Assembly (NCBI RefSeq): GCF_032854445.1
Contig: NC_088300.1
Coordinates: 75,757,005 to 75,812,965, forward strand
Length of the DNA: 55,961 nucleotides
Reading direction: 5' to 3'
Origin: Liolophura sinensis
Lineage: Eukaryota; Mollusca; Polyplacophora; Chitonida; Chitonidae
This document shows positions 14,901 through 29,900 of this stretch, in pieces (within the stretch, counting starts at the first letter, position 1; each line of letters opens with the position of its first letter). The position numbers were made by a program, and so were the translations under genes. The notes beneath the pieces are model-generated. The model made no database searches. It was not told the DNA's origin and saw only the letters and a program-made list of their open reading frames with translations.

Positions 14901-17900
14901 AGCCAGAGGCCTCAACCCTTGGTACCAATTCCACCCCCAACATCACAACATCACAAGTCAACAGTTTTGTCAGTGGTAAGAAAGCTGTTGCCTGACCGTT
15001 CTGTGTCAATCACTTGAGCACCTGCATGTAACCCCATTATCATCTAAACTTTTACTACCTTTGAAGTATGAATGATGATGGAAGCTAGCAGATGACACCT
15101 AAAGTCAGACGTCAAAACTTCAACAGATGTTACAGAGCTTACCAATCTCTCACTGCAGCCAGACAACTGTAGCTTTCCACCAATCAGGTTGAGGGTGCTC
15201 CAGTTGGTGTGTCTGGCTAGTCACCATGCTGACAGACCAATTCACTGACTGATTGTTGTTTGACAACACTCAAGATTCTTTCATTTATATGAAGCAGTTG
15301 ATTTGATGGGAGGAGACAATCAAAGTAAACCGACAAACTTTCACATAATAAATGACAATCTTGCATGCCATATTTTTAGAACACAAGGTGTACATGCAGG
15401 TATTCAACGAATCTCTAAGGCTGTCCAAATTGCAACCTGAACATCCGCAACTGCTAACTGTCACTAAGATCCTTAAAAAGTGAGAGCTTGGGAATCCACA
15501 AACACAATGTTCCTGGTCGGGTGTGATGTCAAAGCCAACTCTTTAATCACTCTACCATATGCCCACTATGCTGAACACAAATAGAAATCAGTCTTAAATT
15601 TCATCTGGCCAGATGGCTATCAACTGGCAATAAAGCAGAGTGGAGTCAACGCATAGGGACAAATGGATGTCACTAAGATGGTAAACAGTCTTTTCACTGT
15701 TACCTTTTTTTTTTTCACTTTCTGAACATCATCAGTATAATCAGAATTCACAGTTTTCTTGACCTAGCTTTATTATTCTGCCAGTTAGAGCCTGAACAGT
15801 GTACTTACCTGTAGGCCTGTAAATACAGCTACCAGCATAATGTAACTATATGTATGAGATCTACATGCAAATACACTCAAACAATATATTCACCAATTAT
15901 TCACAGAACACATTTGTGTAGCTATATATTAGCAATCTAGCCATAACTCAGATGAGTTAATTCAGGTAAAAATATTTTTTGTGGACTTGGTATGGTACAT
16001 GTGTAGAATACATAAATTCCTCCAGAGTAAAATTATCACCCTGATACTGTGTATAAGGACATGAGTGAGACTAAGTGGAGATCATATACTGTCAGTCCCA
16101 TGTCTCTTTCCAATAATGACACAGACAGCTAGACAACTGGCAATTACATGTACATTCATTGTCATGTTGTGTCTGGCAGACATCAAAGACTTGATGGTCT
16201 TAAGGTGCTTTCTGTGGAAAATGGATACTTTCATTAAAATGTTGAATTTGTGATTTTAGTTGTATTTGGCCAATATCCGATCCAGTGAGAATGTGTTTTC
16301 AAAAGGTTGTGCAATCTTATTGACAAATAACAACTAACATGAACCTGAAAGTAATATTCCTGTGTTCTAACAAAAAGTTAGCTGGAAATGGTCACATGTC
16401 ACATGTGGGGAAAGTCTGCCAGTATGCTGTTAAAGGTCAAAGGTTTACTCTGTAAATAGTCCAGTGTCTACTGTTCATAAAACTTGATGTCAACAAGTGA
16501 AAGTGATATAAGGCATTCATCAACAACCAAATACATAAATAAAGTCGCTTAGATACCACCGGCAGCACAAAGGTGAATGTTACATGTTGTTTCAGTTTCT
16601 TCATCTAAAACAATAATGTGTTCAACCTCACACTAAGCTCTGAATATAAGCACATACAGGTACACAAGCACTGCACAGGCCCTTAACCAGCACCTTTAGC
16701 TCCAGTATACCAGCAGTTACATGTACACATACCAAATACTTCACTGCCTCTGCAAACTGACTTAGCTCTCAACTCTCATGTAGATGAAAAGACAACAGAT
16801 ATCTAATACCTACTTACGGTTCACAGGGTACCCATATTTCTTTACTACACAATGAATAATGAGGGGGAAAAATGCTTGAGGAAAACAAGTCCAAGCCAAA
16901 CCCAAGTTTGAGCAATGATGTAAATTTCTGAGGCTTAGTTCATAGATAGTATTGCTATCTGGCAAACCGCTAAGGTTGCTGATAGATCTTCATTTTATCA
17001 GCTTACTACTGTGAGGTTGCAAAAACAAGACAAAAATAGACATCCGCTAATGAAATCAGCAGAAAAAAGCTGCACTTGTGAGAATTCTTTTTGTAATTGT
17101 GAGAGAAATTAGGTATCCATACTGAATCCCTGCCTGTGATAACCTAAAACTGAGAAAACTGTTATACAGCTTGTAGTACAGTATAAACTAACTGAGAGAA
17201 CTCCTAAACAGAAAGCATATATATATATATATATATGTATATATGCACACATGTACAGTTTACTACGTCCCAAGGACATCATGTTATTTACTTAAGCAAC
17301 GTGTGGTTACATATAAACACAAATGTGTAGTGTTTATATGATGCTAATTTACACCTTCATCTTTCTACAAAAAATTGTTTTACTGACTTTAAGGGCAATT
17401 ACAAGTACCAGTTGGCCGAATCATTTTTAGTTGTAGCACTTTAGACATTTTTAGTATTGTATATAACTTTTTGGTATTGTACATCTTGGCACAACCAGCT
17501 AGAAAAGCAACTGAAAGCTATGTACATTCAATAAATAAGGCCTGACTCGGATACATGAGGCAGACAAATTTTAGACTTTTCTGATGACAATTAGATTATG
17601 AGATTCTCTATTAATATTAGTTTAATACCTTCAGCTGATAAAACCGCATGGTACTCAAGTACTTGTTAGCCAATTACCACTGAGTCTAAATTACAGCCTC
17701 AACCAAGCTAAGAAAAAGACTGAAGAAACATGCATGTGTTCACAAATATACCCAATACTTGAGACACATCACACATCCATTTTTATGTGTCAGGTTCCCA
17801 CATGTGTCTCCAGTATATGAATTCATTTATTTTCTTTTTATTTGTTTCTTGTTTACTTTTGTATTCTATGGACACATATCTCTGAAATAAAGATGACAAA

Positions 17901-20900
17901 TATTCCGGCCATAAATACAATACTCCTATCTAGGCAATGATGGAAATATCCTGTGCACAATTCCCAGACATATGGCACAGTCATGCTCATATACAACTAT
18001 TATGGCTGATACAGCAGATACTTTTGTTAGTCTGTAGGGATTGGCACTGGTTGGGGGAGCTACATTAATGTCACTATTATGGTTAGCTAAATGTTGTCTG
18101 GCAAGGTATATATCAACCATCAAATGTATGAGATTCCAATGTGACCCAGCCAGTTCTAATCTACTGGGGAATAAGCTCATGCTCTCTGGTAAGATCTTAA
18201 CATGACTTACACATACCTGTCCAACAGTGAGCTACTGAATAACCATGTGGTGGAAATGGTCACTACACTGGTCTGGTACAAACGATGTACTGGTCACTGT
18301 ACAGACCGCCCTCTAATATAAGTATAAGACAGAGTGCTGGTCTGTCGATCTTTATAAAGGCTGGACAAATGATTCAAAGGCCTCTGGGTTCAAAGGTTCA
18401 TTAGACAGAGATTAATCCAGACAGACACTGACAGAAATGTCCATGGAGTGAATACCAAGCTCATTAGAAGGGGAGAAAATCACATCTGGAAATCCCACAC
18501 CATATCTGTTTGTGGCCTCTTGTCCTTACAAACCTCTAGCACTGTTTACCTGGTTGGCCTGTGTATTTAGTAAAACTTCCAGGCAGAAAGCTCCACCAAA
18601 AACAACTGATCGATGGTTTCTAAACCTATAAGCACTTCAAAGGAAAGTCCCTAACTGCATGATGAACTATTGAGGGAATTTCACACATGGCATATAATAA
18701 GCTTCCACATCATAAAAACCTAAAATGTTTTCCAAGCAGATTTTAAGTATTTTTAGCATGAAATCTGGCTATTTTTTTAAATAACACATTTTACCTACAT
18801 GGTCGAGTGTACTAATTAAACTCCTTCGTTAAGAGTTATTAAGTGTTTCACAGATATACACACATTGATTGATTCCATCATAAATTCCTGACAATTACAA
18901 TCAAGTTAACCATTAACCTCTAGACTACCTAAAAGCAATCACACGATTTTATTACTATAATCTTTCACAAGTTTTAAGCATTTGATTTTCATGTTTAACT
19001 GAACCATTTAAAGTCATGAATTTAGATGAGATTTTCACAATAAAACAAATTCATGTGGACATAAACATTTCTCATCAATTCAATCCGAACTACCAATGGT
19101 ATCGGCAATAAAGTCATCCTGATAGACCTGACTGATTGGGCCATACAGATCTTTCATTATCAGTTCAGAGTCCATACTAGCCTAACATAGGAGATACAGG
19201 CACCACAGTTTAAGGTCATGAGCAGACATCATTTATTACCTTCTATCACTGAAGAGCTTCAATAATTCACCACTAATGCTGAGCCTTATCAGCACCTAAC
19301 ATGTTCAACTTGAGACAGCTACCCAAATATAGAAGCTTCGCCCTCCAACAGTTTAAAATATTTAAAACGTATCAATGCCCTATCAGTAAATTATTCCTCA
19401 AATCGATCACAGTTAAATTTAGTCACAAAAGCAATCCTATAATGTCCATAATGCTACAATTAATCTAGCTTTATTTACAAGACATTTTAACTTGTAAAAA
19501 ATACTGCCAGTTGATGGCAAAATGTAATGTTATGTTATGATCACTAAAAGAAATTTTATTTACTTATCTGATTGGTGTTTTATGACATACTCAAGAATAT
19601 TTCACTCATATGACGGCTGCCGGCATTATGGTGGAAGGAAACCGAGCAGAGCCTGGGAGAAACCCATGACCATCCACAGGTTGCTGACAGAACTTCCCAC
19701 GTACGGCCCGAGAGGAAGCAAGCAGGAGCTGGACTTGAACTCACAGCTACCGCATTGGTGAGAGGCTCCTGGGTCATTACGTTGCGCTGGTGCACTAACC
19801 ACCTGAGCCACGGAGGCCGCCTTGGTGAGCGGCTCCTGGGTCTTTACACAGCGCTGGCGCGCTAACCAACTGAGCCACTGAGGCCACCTTGGTGAGATGC
19901 TCCTGGGTCATTACACTGCGCTGAGCACTAACCAACTGAGCCACTGAGGCCACCTTGGTGAGATGCTCCTGGGTCATTACACTGCGCTGAGCACTAACCA
20001 ACTGAGCCACGCAGGCCATGTATACGAGCATGTATAAAGCCATAAATTGCAGGTGTGAACAACTTCTTAATAAGACATTATTAATTCTAATTAAATACTT
20101 TTATCCAAGAAAAAATTCTTTCAGGAAAACCAAGAATTATGGATAACTGTGGGGATGGAAATACATTTGTAAAAGAGAACTAACCTGGACATGCAATGGG
20201 TAAATCACAAGTCCTTGCAGAGCATTGCATAAATAAACCAACAAGTCATCAAGGTGCATCACAGGTCACAGACTTCTTGGGAATTTTACACCATTGATTT
20301 CTGTCTTGGTATTACATCACATCTTATGCACATGCATCTTACTTTTACATTGTTTTCCTCTTTTTCCTCTTTTTCTCTAATGGTGCTCTAAAGACTTTCT
20401 TGGCCAGTTAGATTTGACTTCTAGAAAGAATAACCTTAAAGCTTGTTAACTATTGTTTATTTTTAGTAATTAAAACTAAGGCTTTACTTTTGTTGTCATG
20501 TTACTTACCTCAAAGCTGATGGAGCCATTACGGTCATGGTCAAATGTGTTGAATACATAGTGAGCATATGAGCTGGAATCTAAAAAAAAAATGAGGTAAC
20601 AAAATTTAAATATGAAATGGCTATAACATTCAAGTCACTTCAAGTCATTTATATACACAAAGGCCATGGGATTAATATCTTTTTTATCTTCTTGCATAGT
20701 GGTTTGATCTCCTGTATATCACAGACTAATTGTAGTTCACTCAGAGATAAAATCTTGTACAGTCTTTCTCCAGTTCTCTCTTGCCCCCAAAAGGTTGTGC
20801 AGTCAGTGATTGTGTGCCATGATGTTTTCAGGCTATAGTCAGGTGCTGAGAGCAATAACCCAGAATTGACAGACACTACCATGACAATGAGCTATGAATC

Positions 20901-23900
20901 ACAATAATGCCGACATTGAAGCCAAGGCAGCTGCCAACACACACTGTTCTCTATTTCTGAACAAGGATAAACTGTACACTGTGTCAGTCAATAAAATAAC
21001 TATATTAAAGCGTACTTTACAGCAAATATGATTTAAAAATGACTAATATTGCAACCAATAAAACATACGCCATTGTCAAAAACATCAAAACTATGATCAG
21101 CTGAAACACAGAGAAAAATAATATGTCATATCCATGGCAATTCCTGTTATTGTTTTGATACCTTGTGACATACAGACGTTGTCATGGAACAAGTGTGTCT
21201 CTGTAGATTAATTCACCAAAACAACAGTGAGCTTGATCGATACACAGAATCCCATTAGGTTTTAATAATAGCCTTATATATGCGACACTTGATTAGAAAT
21301 TGACTCAGTCCTGGTTCAAACTGAAAGTACTTCATCCCATATAGCCTGTGCGCCTATACCAACTCTGGATCACCAGTGAAACCCTAGCATGAATTCCACT
21401 GTACTCATATTATTGAAACTGCCTATTTTACACAAGATATGTTCATATGTGTGAAAGTTAAAACACTTACCTCCCTGTGGAAAAAACTGAGCATATATTT
21501 CCTTAAATGTCTCTTCATTTACCAGACCTGTGGGGCATTCCTGTAATCAAGAGAAAAATACAGGTAAATTAATTTACATGTAAACTGTGACAGGTAAATG
21601 TAATTTACTGCTTAAATATAACATAAGTGTTCCTGTGGATACTGTGTGCACACTACACCAGTTCCTCTGCCATTCTGCCCACCCATGGTATCATCACCCA
21701 GGGATACTGTGTGCACACTACACCAGCCCAACTGCCATTCTGCACACCCATGGCATCATCATCCAGGGACACTGTGTGCACACTACACCACCAGCTCCAC
21801 TGCCATTCTGTACACCCATGGTATCATCAACCAGGAATACTGTGTGCACTACACCAGTCCCTATGCCATTCTGCACACTCCAGGAGTCATTACCCAGGGA
21901 TATTGTGTGCACACAACATCTGACCTTCTGCCATTCTGCACACTGGTGTCATCACCCAGGGATATTATGTGCACACTATCCTCTACCATTCTGCACACAA
22001 TGATTCAACTCTAATCAAGCCATACAGTATCTCAGCTGAAAATTTCTCCCCTGCACACATCAAACCAAGTACTAGGCACCAAGTGAAGGAGTTGTGTGAT
22101 ATTTTTCACCATAAACTCAGGTTATTATATCCTACATGTATCTTATTTCTGACATATACAACCTTATTAAAACAAACATAAATATGCGTGTGTACTAATG
22201 CATGACTGAACAAATGCTTCATCACACACTTCATCACACACTTTATCACACACTTCATCAAATGCTTCATCACATGCTTTATCACATGCTTCATCAAATG
22301 CTTTATCACATGCTTCATCAAATGAATTTCAATCCTGTCTTGAATTCCAGGCACTTAAAATGGTTGTAGATACCCCATCAGATTAACTCCAGCCCCGTAT
22401 ACTTGATGTTACACACCAGCCATTAAAGAAAAACTTTCCAGTTCCATAAAGGACAAGTATAAGTGGGTGGTTTACTCCTACACCACCAGCTAGACACTTT
22501 TATAATAGCTAATGTGTAAACTCATAAGCATTGGCCAAATTGAGCTTCAGGAGCAAGGCAGATCAGCCATGATGTTCATCAATACACAATGGGCACTATC
22601 TGTTATAAGCCTAGGTCAGCAACATATAAATTACAGCATACAACAAAGCAGGGCATTCAACACAGGCACTCTACTATGGTACATGTATGCAAACCTTCTT
22701 ATATCTCCTCATGTCTGTAGATATATTCCATGGCTCTCCATGATTTCTCCAAAAGTCTTGGGCATTGAAAACATTAGTTGTTACGTGTATGTAAGCTAGC
22801 CACAGCTTTCATAACAACATCACAACTGGGGCAAACATGTATCTGAGTGGAAAATCTCCAGTATACACAGACTGGTTTTGTTAGTCAGGACTGCTGAACA
22901 ATACAGATGGCAGTTACAGTACTAAGGGCAAAAGCATCACACAGAGCTGTAAATAAAATCATATCACACAGTTCATTTAATAATATAATTTAGAACAGTG
23001 GCTAATGTCCTCTTTCTTCTTTTCAGGGAATAATTTATCCACATTTTCCCTGAATTTGCACAAGAACAAAAGAGGCAAGTGATTCTGATTTGACTTGAAC
23101 ATTTCTGCAGGTATTTGAGCTTGCTTGTCAATGAGTTGTGCCAGAGGAAAACGTGGCCACCGCCTAGTTTGTCAATATGACACACTTTGTATGATCTTGA
23201 CATGCCAATGTCCAAAACATGGAAAGAGCTTTCCAATTCCATCCCACATCCTGAATGTATAAGCTGTACACGAAGCTATGATAAATAGATGCACTTATAT
23301 TCAGCAAAGATAATGTCATTTCTGTGTCAAAACTATGAATGGGGGACAAGTCATTTTATTCTGCATTTATGGTGCATGTCAAGGTTGAGCAGTTAAAGGT
23401 GCTTGTCTTCCAATCCCAGCCTTATTTCTTAATGGGCAAATGGAAAAACTGCTTTCACTGACCATGGGGACAGTATGGTGTGTACACTGTATCAGTATGT
23501 GTGAAAGTTTGTCATTTACTTGACAAAGCATGGTGGTTTTACCCTGGCATCAGTGAAGGTTATTACAGGTCCTGTGGATGTACCTGTGTGAACTGTACCA
23601 ATGTATATGCCCAACCCACACAATGACAATGAAATTATGAAATATCAAGCTAGGTCATTATTAAAAATATGTTCCCTGAGCATAAACAACACTCATTTTT
23701 TTCTCACAACTGATTATTTTTTCTAAAATCCTATCTTTTATCATTAGCAAGAACGGGAAAAAAACCCCAACCAAAACTAGCAAATTTTTGGATAAGGTTA
23801 GGATACACCCAACAAAGTATTGTTTGCAGAAAGGTTCCAGGAAGAAACTGACTTCCTGATCTAGATTCCAGAACACTCACCATGTGTCCAGACTTTCTGT

Positions 23901-26900
23901 CTCTGTCCAGACGTTACAATCAATCATTAACGTCAGTGCTCATAGTCAGCTACTGTCCAGGAAGATTCCCAAGTATACACACACTGATACGATCATCATT
24001 CATGCTGCTTCATGGATACTAAATGGTATTATATAACTCATATAAACACTGAGACACTCATGTGTATGTTGCATAAAGCAGATAACCAAGGTTACTATCC
24101 CATAAGGAAACACATCATGAATTATTGGCCACAGGAGCCATATAGGAGCATATATGTACACATACCTGTGTACCTGTGTAGCTGTGTAGCTGCAAAGAAA
24201 ATACACAACACTAAACAGCTCTGATTTTATCAAATCCTTCAATGAGGCTGTAACAACATATACATTTAAATTTAACTTCTCAAATCTCAATCCTTCAATA
24301 TCACCAAACTCTCACTTGGACCCTATTTAACCTTCAGCTTGTCATGTAATAGATTTCAATCAGCCTCTCTCCGATGCGGTCGATGCGACTTTAAGTCCAG
24401 TTATTCCTGGTTCCTATCCAGAAATCATCGAGTTTCAATAGGGATAAAAAAAGCATTACCCTATAATTCCTGAACCTATATACCTGTGAACTTTCAGTGC
24501 AAATTATACACAGTGTTTAAATTGATTTTGGAGACAAAACTACATTGGTTGGATTGACCTATTTCAGAGCTTAACACGAAGTACAATTTTATCAGTCATC
24601 ACAGAATATTGCATTCAGAATATGCTGGAATAAACACTTTGCCAACAGTAGCACAGAAACTCGCATTTTGTTTTCATAACTATGATAGTGGCAAGGCTAA
24701 CAAATCTGCCTCAATATCTGTCATCCTACAACATCAATCAGAACATCAATCACATGACCAATTCTGCCAATGGCCATGCAGAACAATTTCAATACTTTCC
24801 ATATACATGTAGCTCAGCTTCAACAACGTAGGTTGATTTTAAAAATCTGTTTCAATTTGCGGACATAGATCCATATCTAGTCACTGTAATCACAAAAGTT
24901 CATGTAAATATAATGTTTAACAGCATGCCAAAATTCCACTGTTTGAAATGCAACTATCAACCAAAGTGAACGTTGTCCCAAGGAGACCTGAACTGGTCCA
25001 ATACTCATATTCTAGAGTAACTTACTGATATTACAAGCACATAAGCTAGATGTTTTCTGACTCTAATGAGGTCACATCTGAGTATTCAACGGACTCAATT
25101 ATGTCAGCAACAGATCAGAAACCATACTGCTGATGGTTTTACACATATTTATCTTTCAATAGCTAAGTAGAAAGTCTATGTCAGATACTTTTATTACAAA
25201 ACTCTGAATGTTTGAATGTCATTTAATTATTACAACAAAGACATGGACAATAGGGACTGTACGGTGGTTACCATGGTGATCAAGTTAACCCTCAATCATC
25301 AATATGACCTTGACATTACATCGTCCAATGTCAGACCATCTTGCTAGGTCATATCAGACCACAGACATGTCAAAGGCTTATAATAAATGAGCATGCTTTA
25401 TAAATGATGTCCTAACTTAAGATAAAGATCAGAATTACAGTGTACAGTCTGGTACTTCAAGACTCAGGGCAATTATAAGCTCATGCAGTTAAATGTAACT
25501 TATATACAAAGGCAACATGTCTTTGTGCATGTAGCTAATGGAAGCAATGGATGCAACTTGCCACATGGAATTGGATTCAGTCTTAGTATATAGTGTCACA
25601 TGGAAACCAGGTCTGGACGAAGTCAGACTCAGTCACGAGAGCCATGCATGGTCCTGACACACAGAAACCAAATTTTGATCAAGTCTGATTCAGTCATGAC
25701 ATTTGAGGTAAAAAAAACCATTGCGCAAACTGTCAAAATGGCTCACAGCAGTTATCTCTGTTTGGATAACTCGGATGCTATATTTTTAACAGACTTGTGT
25801 TCATATTTATGACATACATGTAGTTACGTAAGCCTACATCAAACATCAATATCTGTTGCCATTGTACGCCTGCTGTCAGATATACAACGTTATGCGCAGC
25901 TTGTTTAACCCTTAGGGGGTTTCCAGCGATGAATTTTTGGTTCGCTCAGCAGAACATGTATCGCTGCATGGGCCAAGATTATCTAAGGCCCAGTAAAACA
26001 AAATGTCAGTCTTCAAACAGGCTACTTTATTGATTAATACCAATATCTGATGTAAAGATTTCTACAATGAACAGTGTCATATCAAACTAATGGATATAAC
26101 AACATTATATATGCATTCACTGTTTATGGCTGTTGCATAAATTGATGACAAAAGTGTGAAAGATTCAGCATAAAGGAGCATTAGAATGTTCTGAATGTTG
26201 CAGGACATTCAATTTAGAGCCACTGCAATATGTATACTCATGTGACCTAAAATGAAACAGTTTTATATACTTTCTAATTGTCATTTGACTGTTACATAAA
26301 ATCTAACTTTTCCTTGCCTTGAACACATCACCCAACTGTTTACGTGAACATGCATGCATAGTTGACACAACAGTTCACTCCAAGAATTGGAAACCTCATC
26401 TGCTTGATTAGTTGACATTTTGTTCCTCAACAGAGCTCAGTCTGGAATCAAACATGTTAGTTACCTACAAGACACAGATGGAACACAGTGAAAACATCTA
26501 TCATCCATTATTTACTTGTTGTCTCCAGGCCTATTTTCCTTCGTGTGGCTGAAGTGCCTATCAAACAGTGTGGCCAAGCCAGTCCAGTTCTATCGAAGAC
26601 TGCTGGCACTTCAGGGAAACTCTCTGCTGCATGTTAATGAGAACCAAACAGGACATGGCCACGTACCAAGCTTGCGGGAAAACCAAGTCTCATTACTGCT
26701 TCTCTTTGAAAATCTGTAGCCTTAAAGAACATCTGCCTAGTAGGAAGGGAGATTTACAGTCACTTCACATAGGGATATACTTTTTGCTGACAGTTTTATG
26801 TGCTTTTATCTCTTGTGTGAAGACAACATATCCATGCATACATGATGTAACCACTATAGGAATTCTAAAGCTTTCAAGCTCAAAGTCCAATTGCATGTCA

Positions 26901-29900
26901 AAACCTTTCATGACTTGATCCTGGATCAGTTGAAAACAATCCATAAAGGCAAAGTAGAAAGAAAACATCTGCACTTAAACTTAATATTTGATTTCAGATG
27001 GAAGCAAGCAATTTCTCTCTTATAATTAATTTTACATTTTCTTGCTTTTGGGGAGTTCCATTTGCGGAGGACAATCTCATCCCTACTGTCTAACTGAGTG
27101 TAGCCACGTATAAAATGTTTCGGCTTCTGCAACAATTTGCATAAATCTCCCAGGAGACATACATTTAGCATATCAAATGTGTCAGTAATTAAATTCACCA
27201 AAACAATGTGCACTGTGTGGACTTTTTTTAAATGTTGTCATTTAGTGAATTGCTTGTGCAGTTTTATTGTTTCAAGAATTTTTGTCTATCCTTAAACAAT
27301 GTACATGTGTTTGTTGCATGAGTCATATCACAAGAGATTCACTTTCAATTAAAGTATCAAGGCAGTCCACACTGTGCCATTTTTACAGTCGCATTATACA
27401 GAGTGTTCATGAAATTCAGTCTCGTAGTCACAGGTCATTTTGAATTTTATAACTAATGTCATGATCAAATCTTACATTTTATTTATTTATTAATAATTAA
27501 AGTAGGTTTGATAAGTATTAGGCAAAACTGGTATTTACACATTTCTGTAGTTTAACAGTCTTGTACATTATTGTCTTCATATTCTTGCTGCTGTTTGAAC
27601 AATGAAATGAATGAATGATAATGCTTAATTAATGCCATATCACAATCTTGCATATGGTGGAGAACCAAAAATGAAATGTGACACTCATAAATACGAACAA
27701 CCCTACCAATACAATAATTTTACTAATTATGTCGTTCAGCACATTAATTTCATTTCAACATTCTATAAATGTGAAGAAAACAATTACACTAATTAATTTG
27801 AATAGTGAATTGACAGTCAAAGGGTTAGCTATGTTCTTAACTACTCAACAGATGTAAAATGTCTCACCTGAACCAAAAAACGTCACTAATAGTGCTTTGG
27901 CAGTTCTAGTTTTTATGGTTAGCTGACCATTAATCATGTACGTGATAACATTGCTTTGCTGAAGAGATAATCTTTCCAGGGAAATAAGCTACTGTCACAA
28001 AACTGTTATTACTCACCTGCTTACAAATTACCTCCCACACATGTGGTTAATGGAAATCACCTAGGTAATAGATGTCGATGTCATAGTTTCAACTCCATAC
28101 CAGACCCTACTGGTTATTCCAAGACTGTTTCAGAAGCTCTAGGCATACAACTTTCATTATATCTATTTAAAAAAGACAATTTTCAAAACTTTTGCGTGTT
28201 CTTAACTAAATATATATTTTGAAAAATTGGAAACAAATATAGTATTCTTAACAGGGCTTTTTTATGCTTAAATGACCCATATATTACTGCTATGTTTTAC
28301 TCTATTACATAAAGCCACAGGCCAATCCTGAAAATGACCTGCTACCTTTTTCATTAGACCTGTATCTTAATTATGGAAAAACACTTATGTGACAGGTCAG
28401 AGTTTATTTTGTTTACATCCTCATTTGAAAACACTGAATTCATAATTACTTTTTATTCTGAAAGCTATTCTGTGGAAAATAGTTTTTTATGTATAAACAC
28501 CCACACATAAGATATTTCACACACAATGATTTTTTTTTTTTTTTTTTTGATTGGTGTTTTACGCCGTACTCAAGAATATTTCACTCATACAACGGCAGTC
28601 AGCATTATGGTGGGTGGAAACCGGGCAGAGCCCGGGGGAAACCCACGACCATCCGCAGGTTGCTGACAGACCTTCTCACGTACGGCCGCCAGCATGAGCT
28701 GGACTTGAACTCACAGCGACCGCATTGGTGAGAGACTCCTGGGTCATTACGCTGCGCTAGCGCTTTAACCGACTGAGCCACGGAGGCCCCCACACACAAT
28801 GAAGTTTGGCCAGACAATATTTAGGTTCTTTTTTGTTAGCAGGTTATATCAACACTGGCCTGGTGTATGTAATTTTTGGCCTGCTTTCAGCCATTTGCAG
28901 GCTGCTAAATCCGGCCATGCTTAAAACATATATAAGCTTGAATGGTTACATTTTCCTTTACCATTATCTCAACAAGCACTTTCGTTAATTTTAGACAAAA
29001 CTGTATGCAAAATTTGACTCTTAAAATTTTTGATAATAATGTCTTGAATGTACAATGAATGCTGAATCCATATCAATTTATATACTATTAAACATTCATG
29101 TGAATTAAAAGTACAAAAGAATATTTGCAAAACAAGACAATGGGTGGCCATGATAGTGAGACATCTGGCTGAGAAGAGAATGATGACTGACTAACATTTC
29201 AACCTGTAGTTCACCATTGTTAGCCCCTCTACAATCCATGTGGCTATCACCATATCACACAAGGTTTTGGTCAGTAGACAGCTGGTTTCTACAAAAGTCC
29301 TCACATACAATGCTAAACATTGGATCCCAACGGTCATCATTCTTTAATCATGTTTGTGGGATTGGACACAGGTGCTGACGGTCGGGGGTTACTAAATGTC
29401 GCTTGTCTGAGCACATCTAATGGTCTAGTTAACACACAGGTGGGTAAAGGCAAACCATTAGCATATGACTGAGCAGAGAGTGGCACTATTCTGGTAATCT
29501 GCTTACACCTCCATCCTAACACTCCACAGTCTCACCTTGTGATCATGTGACTACTCCTCCAGACTGACCTCTCCCAGATACCCAAAGCAACACCTCAATA
29601 ATGCATGTTCTTAAATTGATGTGCAGAGTATGTAATATAATTTTCTTTCACTTTGGTACAAGCGTTATGTTTGAAACTTTATGTTTAGAACTGTACCAGT
29701 TCTATTTAAAATATACGGGTGGAAATTAAGTAGGCCCTGGATATGTACATGTCTTCAAAAATATGAAATAATTTTAACTATTAATTAATTTTTTATCAAA
29801 TCAGTCAACATGATCGAGACACAATTTTATTGAAATTTTAAAAATGATATGTCTGAGCTAATCTACAGCAGCTAAATTTGTGTTATGTACACAATGCTAC

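Larger units (their letters stand above)
12317..20508 (-). other. KChIP intron 4 (8.2 kb)
   Basis: This intron separates exons 4 and 5. It is mostly AT-rich single-copy-looking DNA. It contains a possible palindrome-ended element (12885-13105), a weak tRNA-like relic near 15475-15570, a degenerate SINE (16375-16543), an AT microsatellite (17217-17245) and a SINE with a repeated head (19553-20017). I see no exon or RNA gene in the rest. Confidence 0.8.

Noticed and set aside
19731-20017. Cluster of true tRNA genes
   Set aside because: The A-box-like segments repeat, but only one B box follows and no clover-leaf or acceptor pairing can be formed. It is a SINE head.
19580-20043. ORFs of 71-82 codons on the minus strand (also near 28605, 49207 and 51192)
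   Set aside because: They translate SINE heads and bodies and recur wherever the SINE does.
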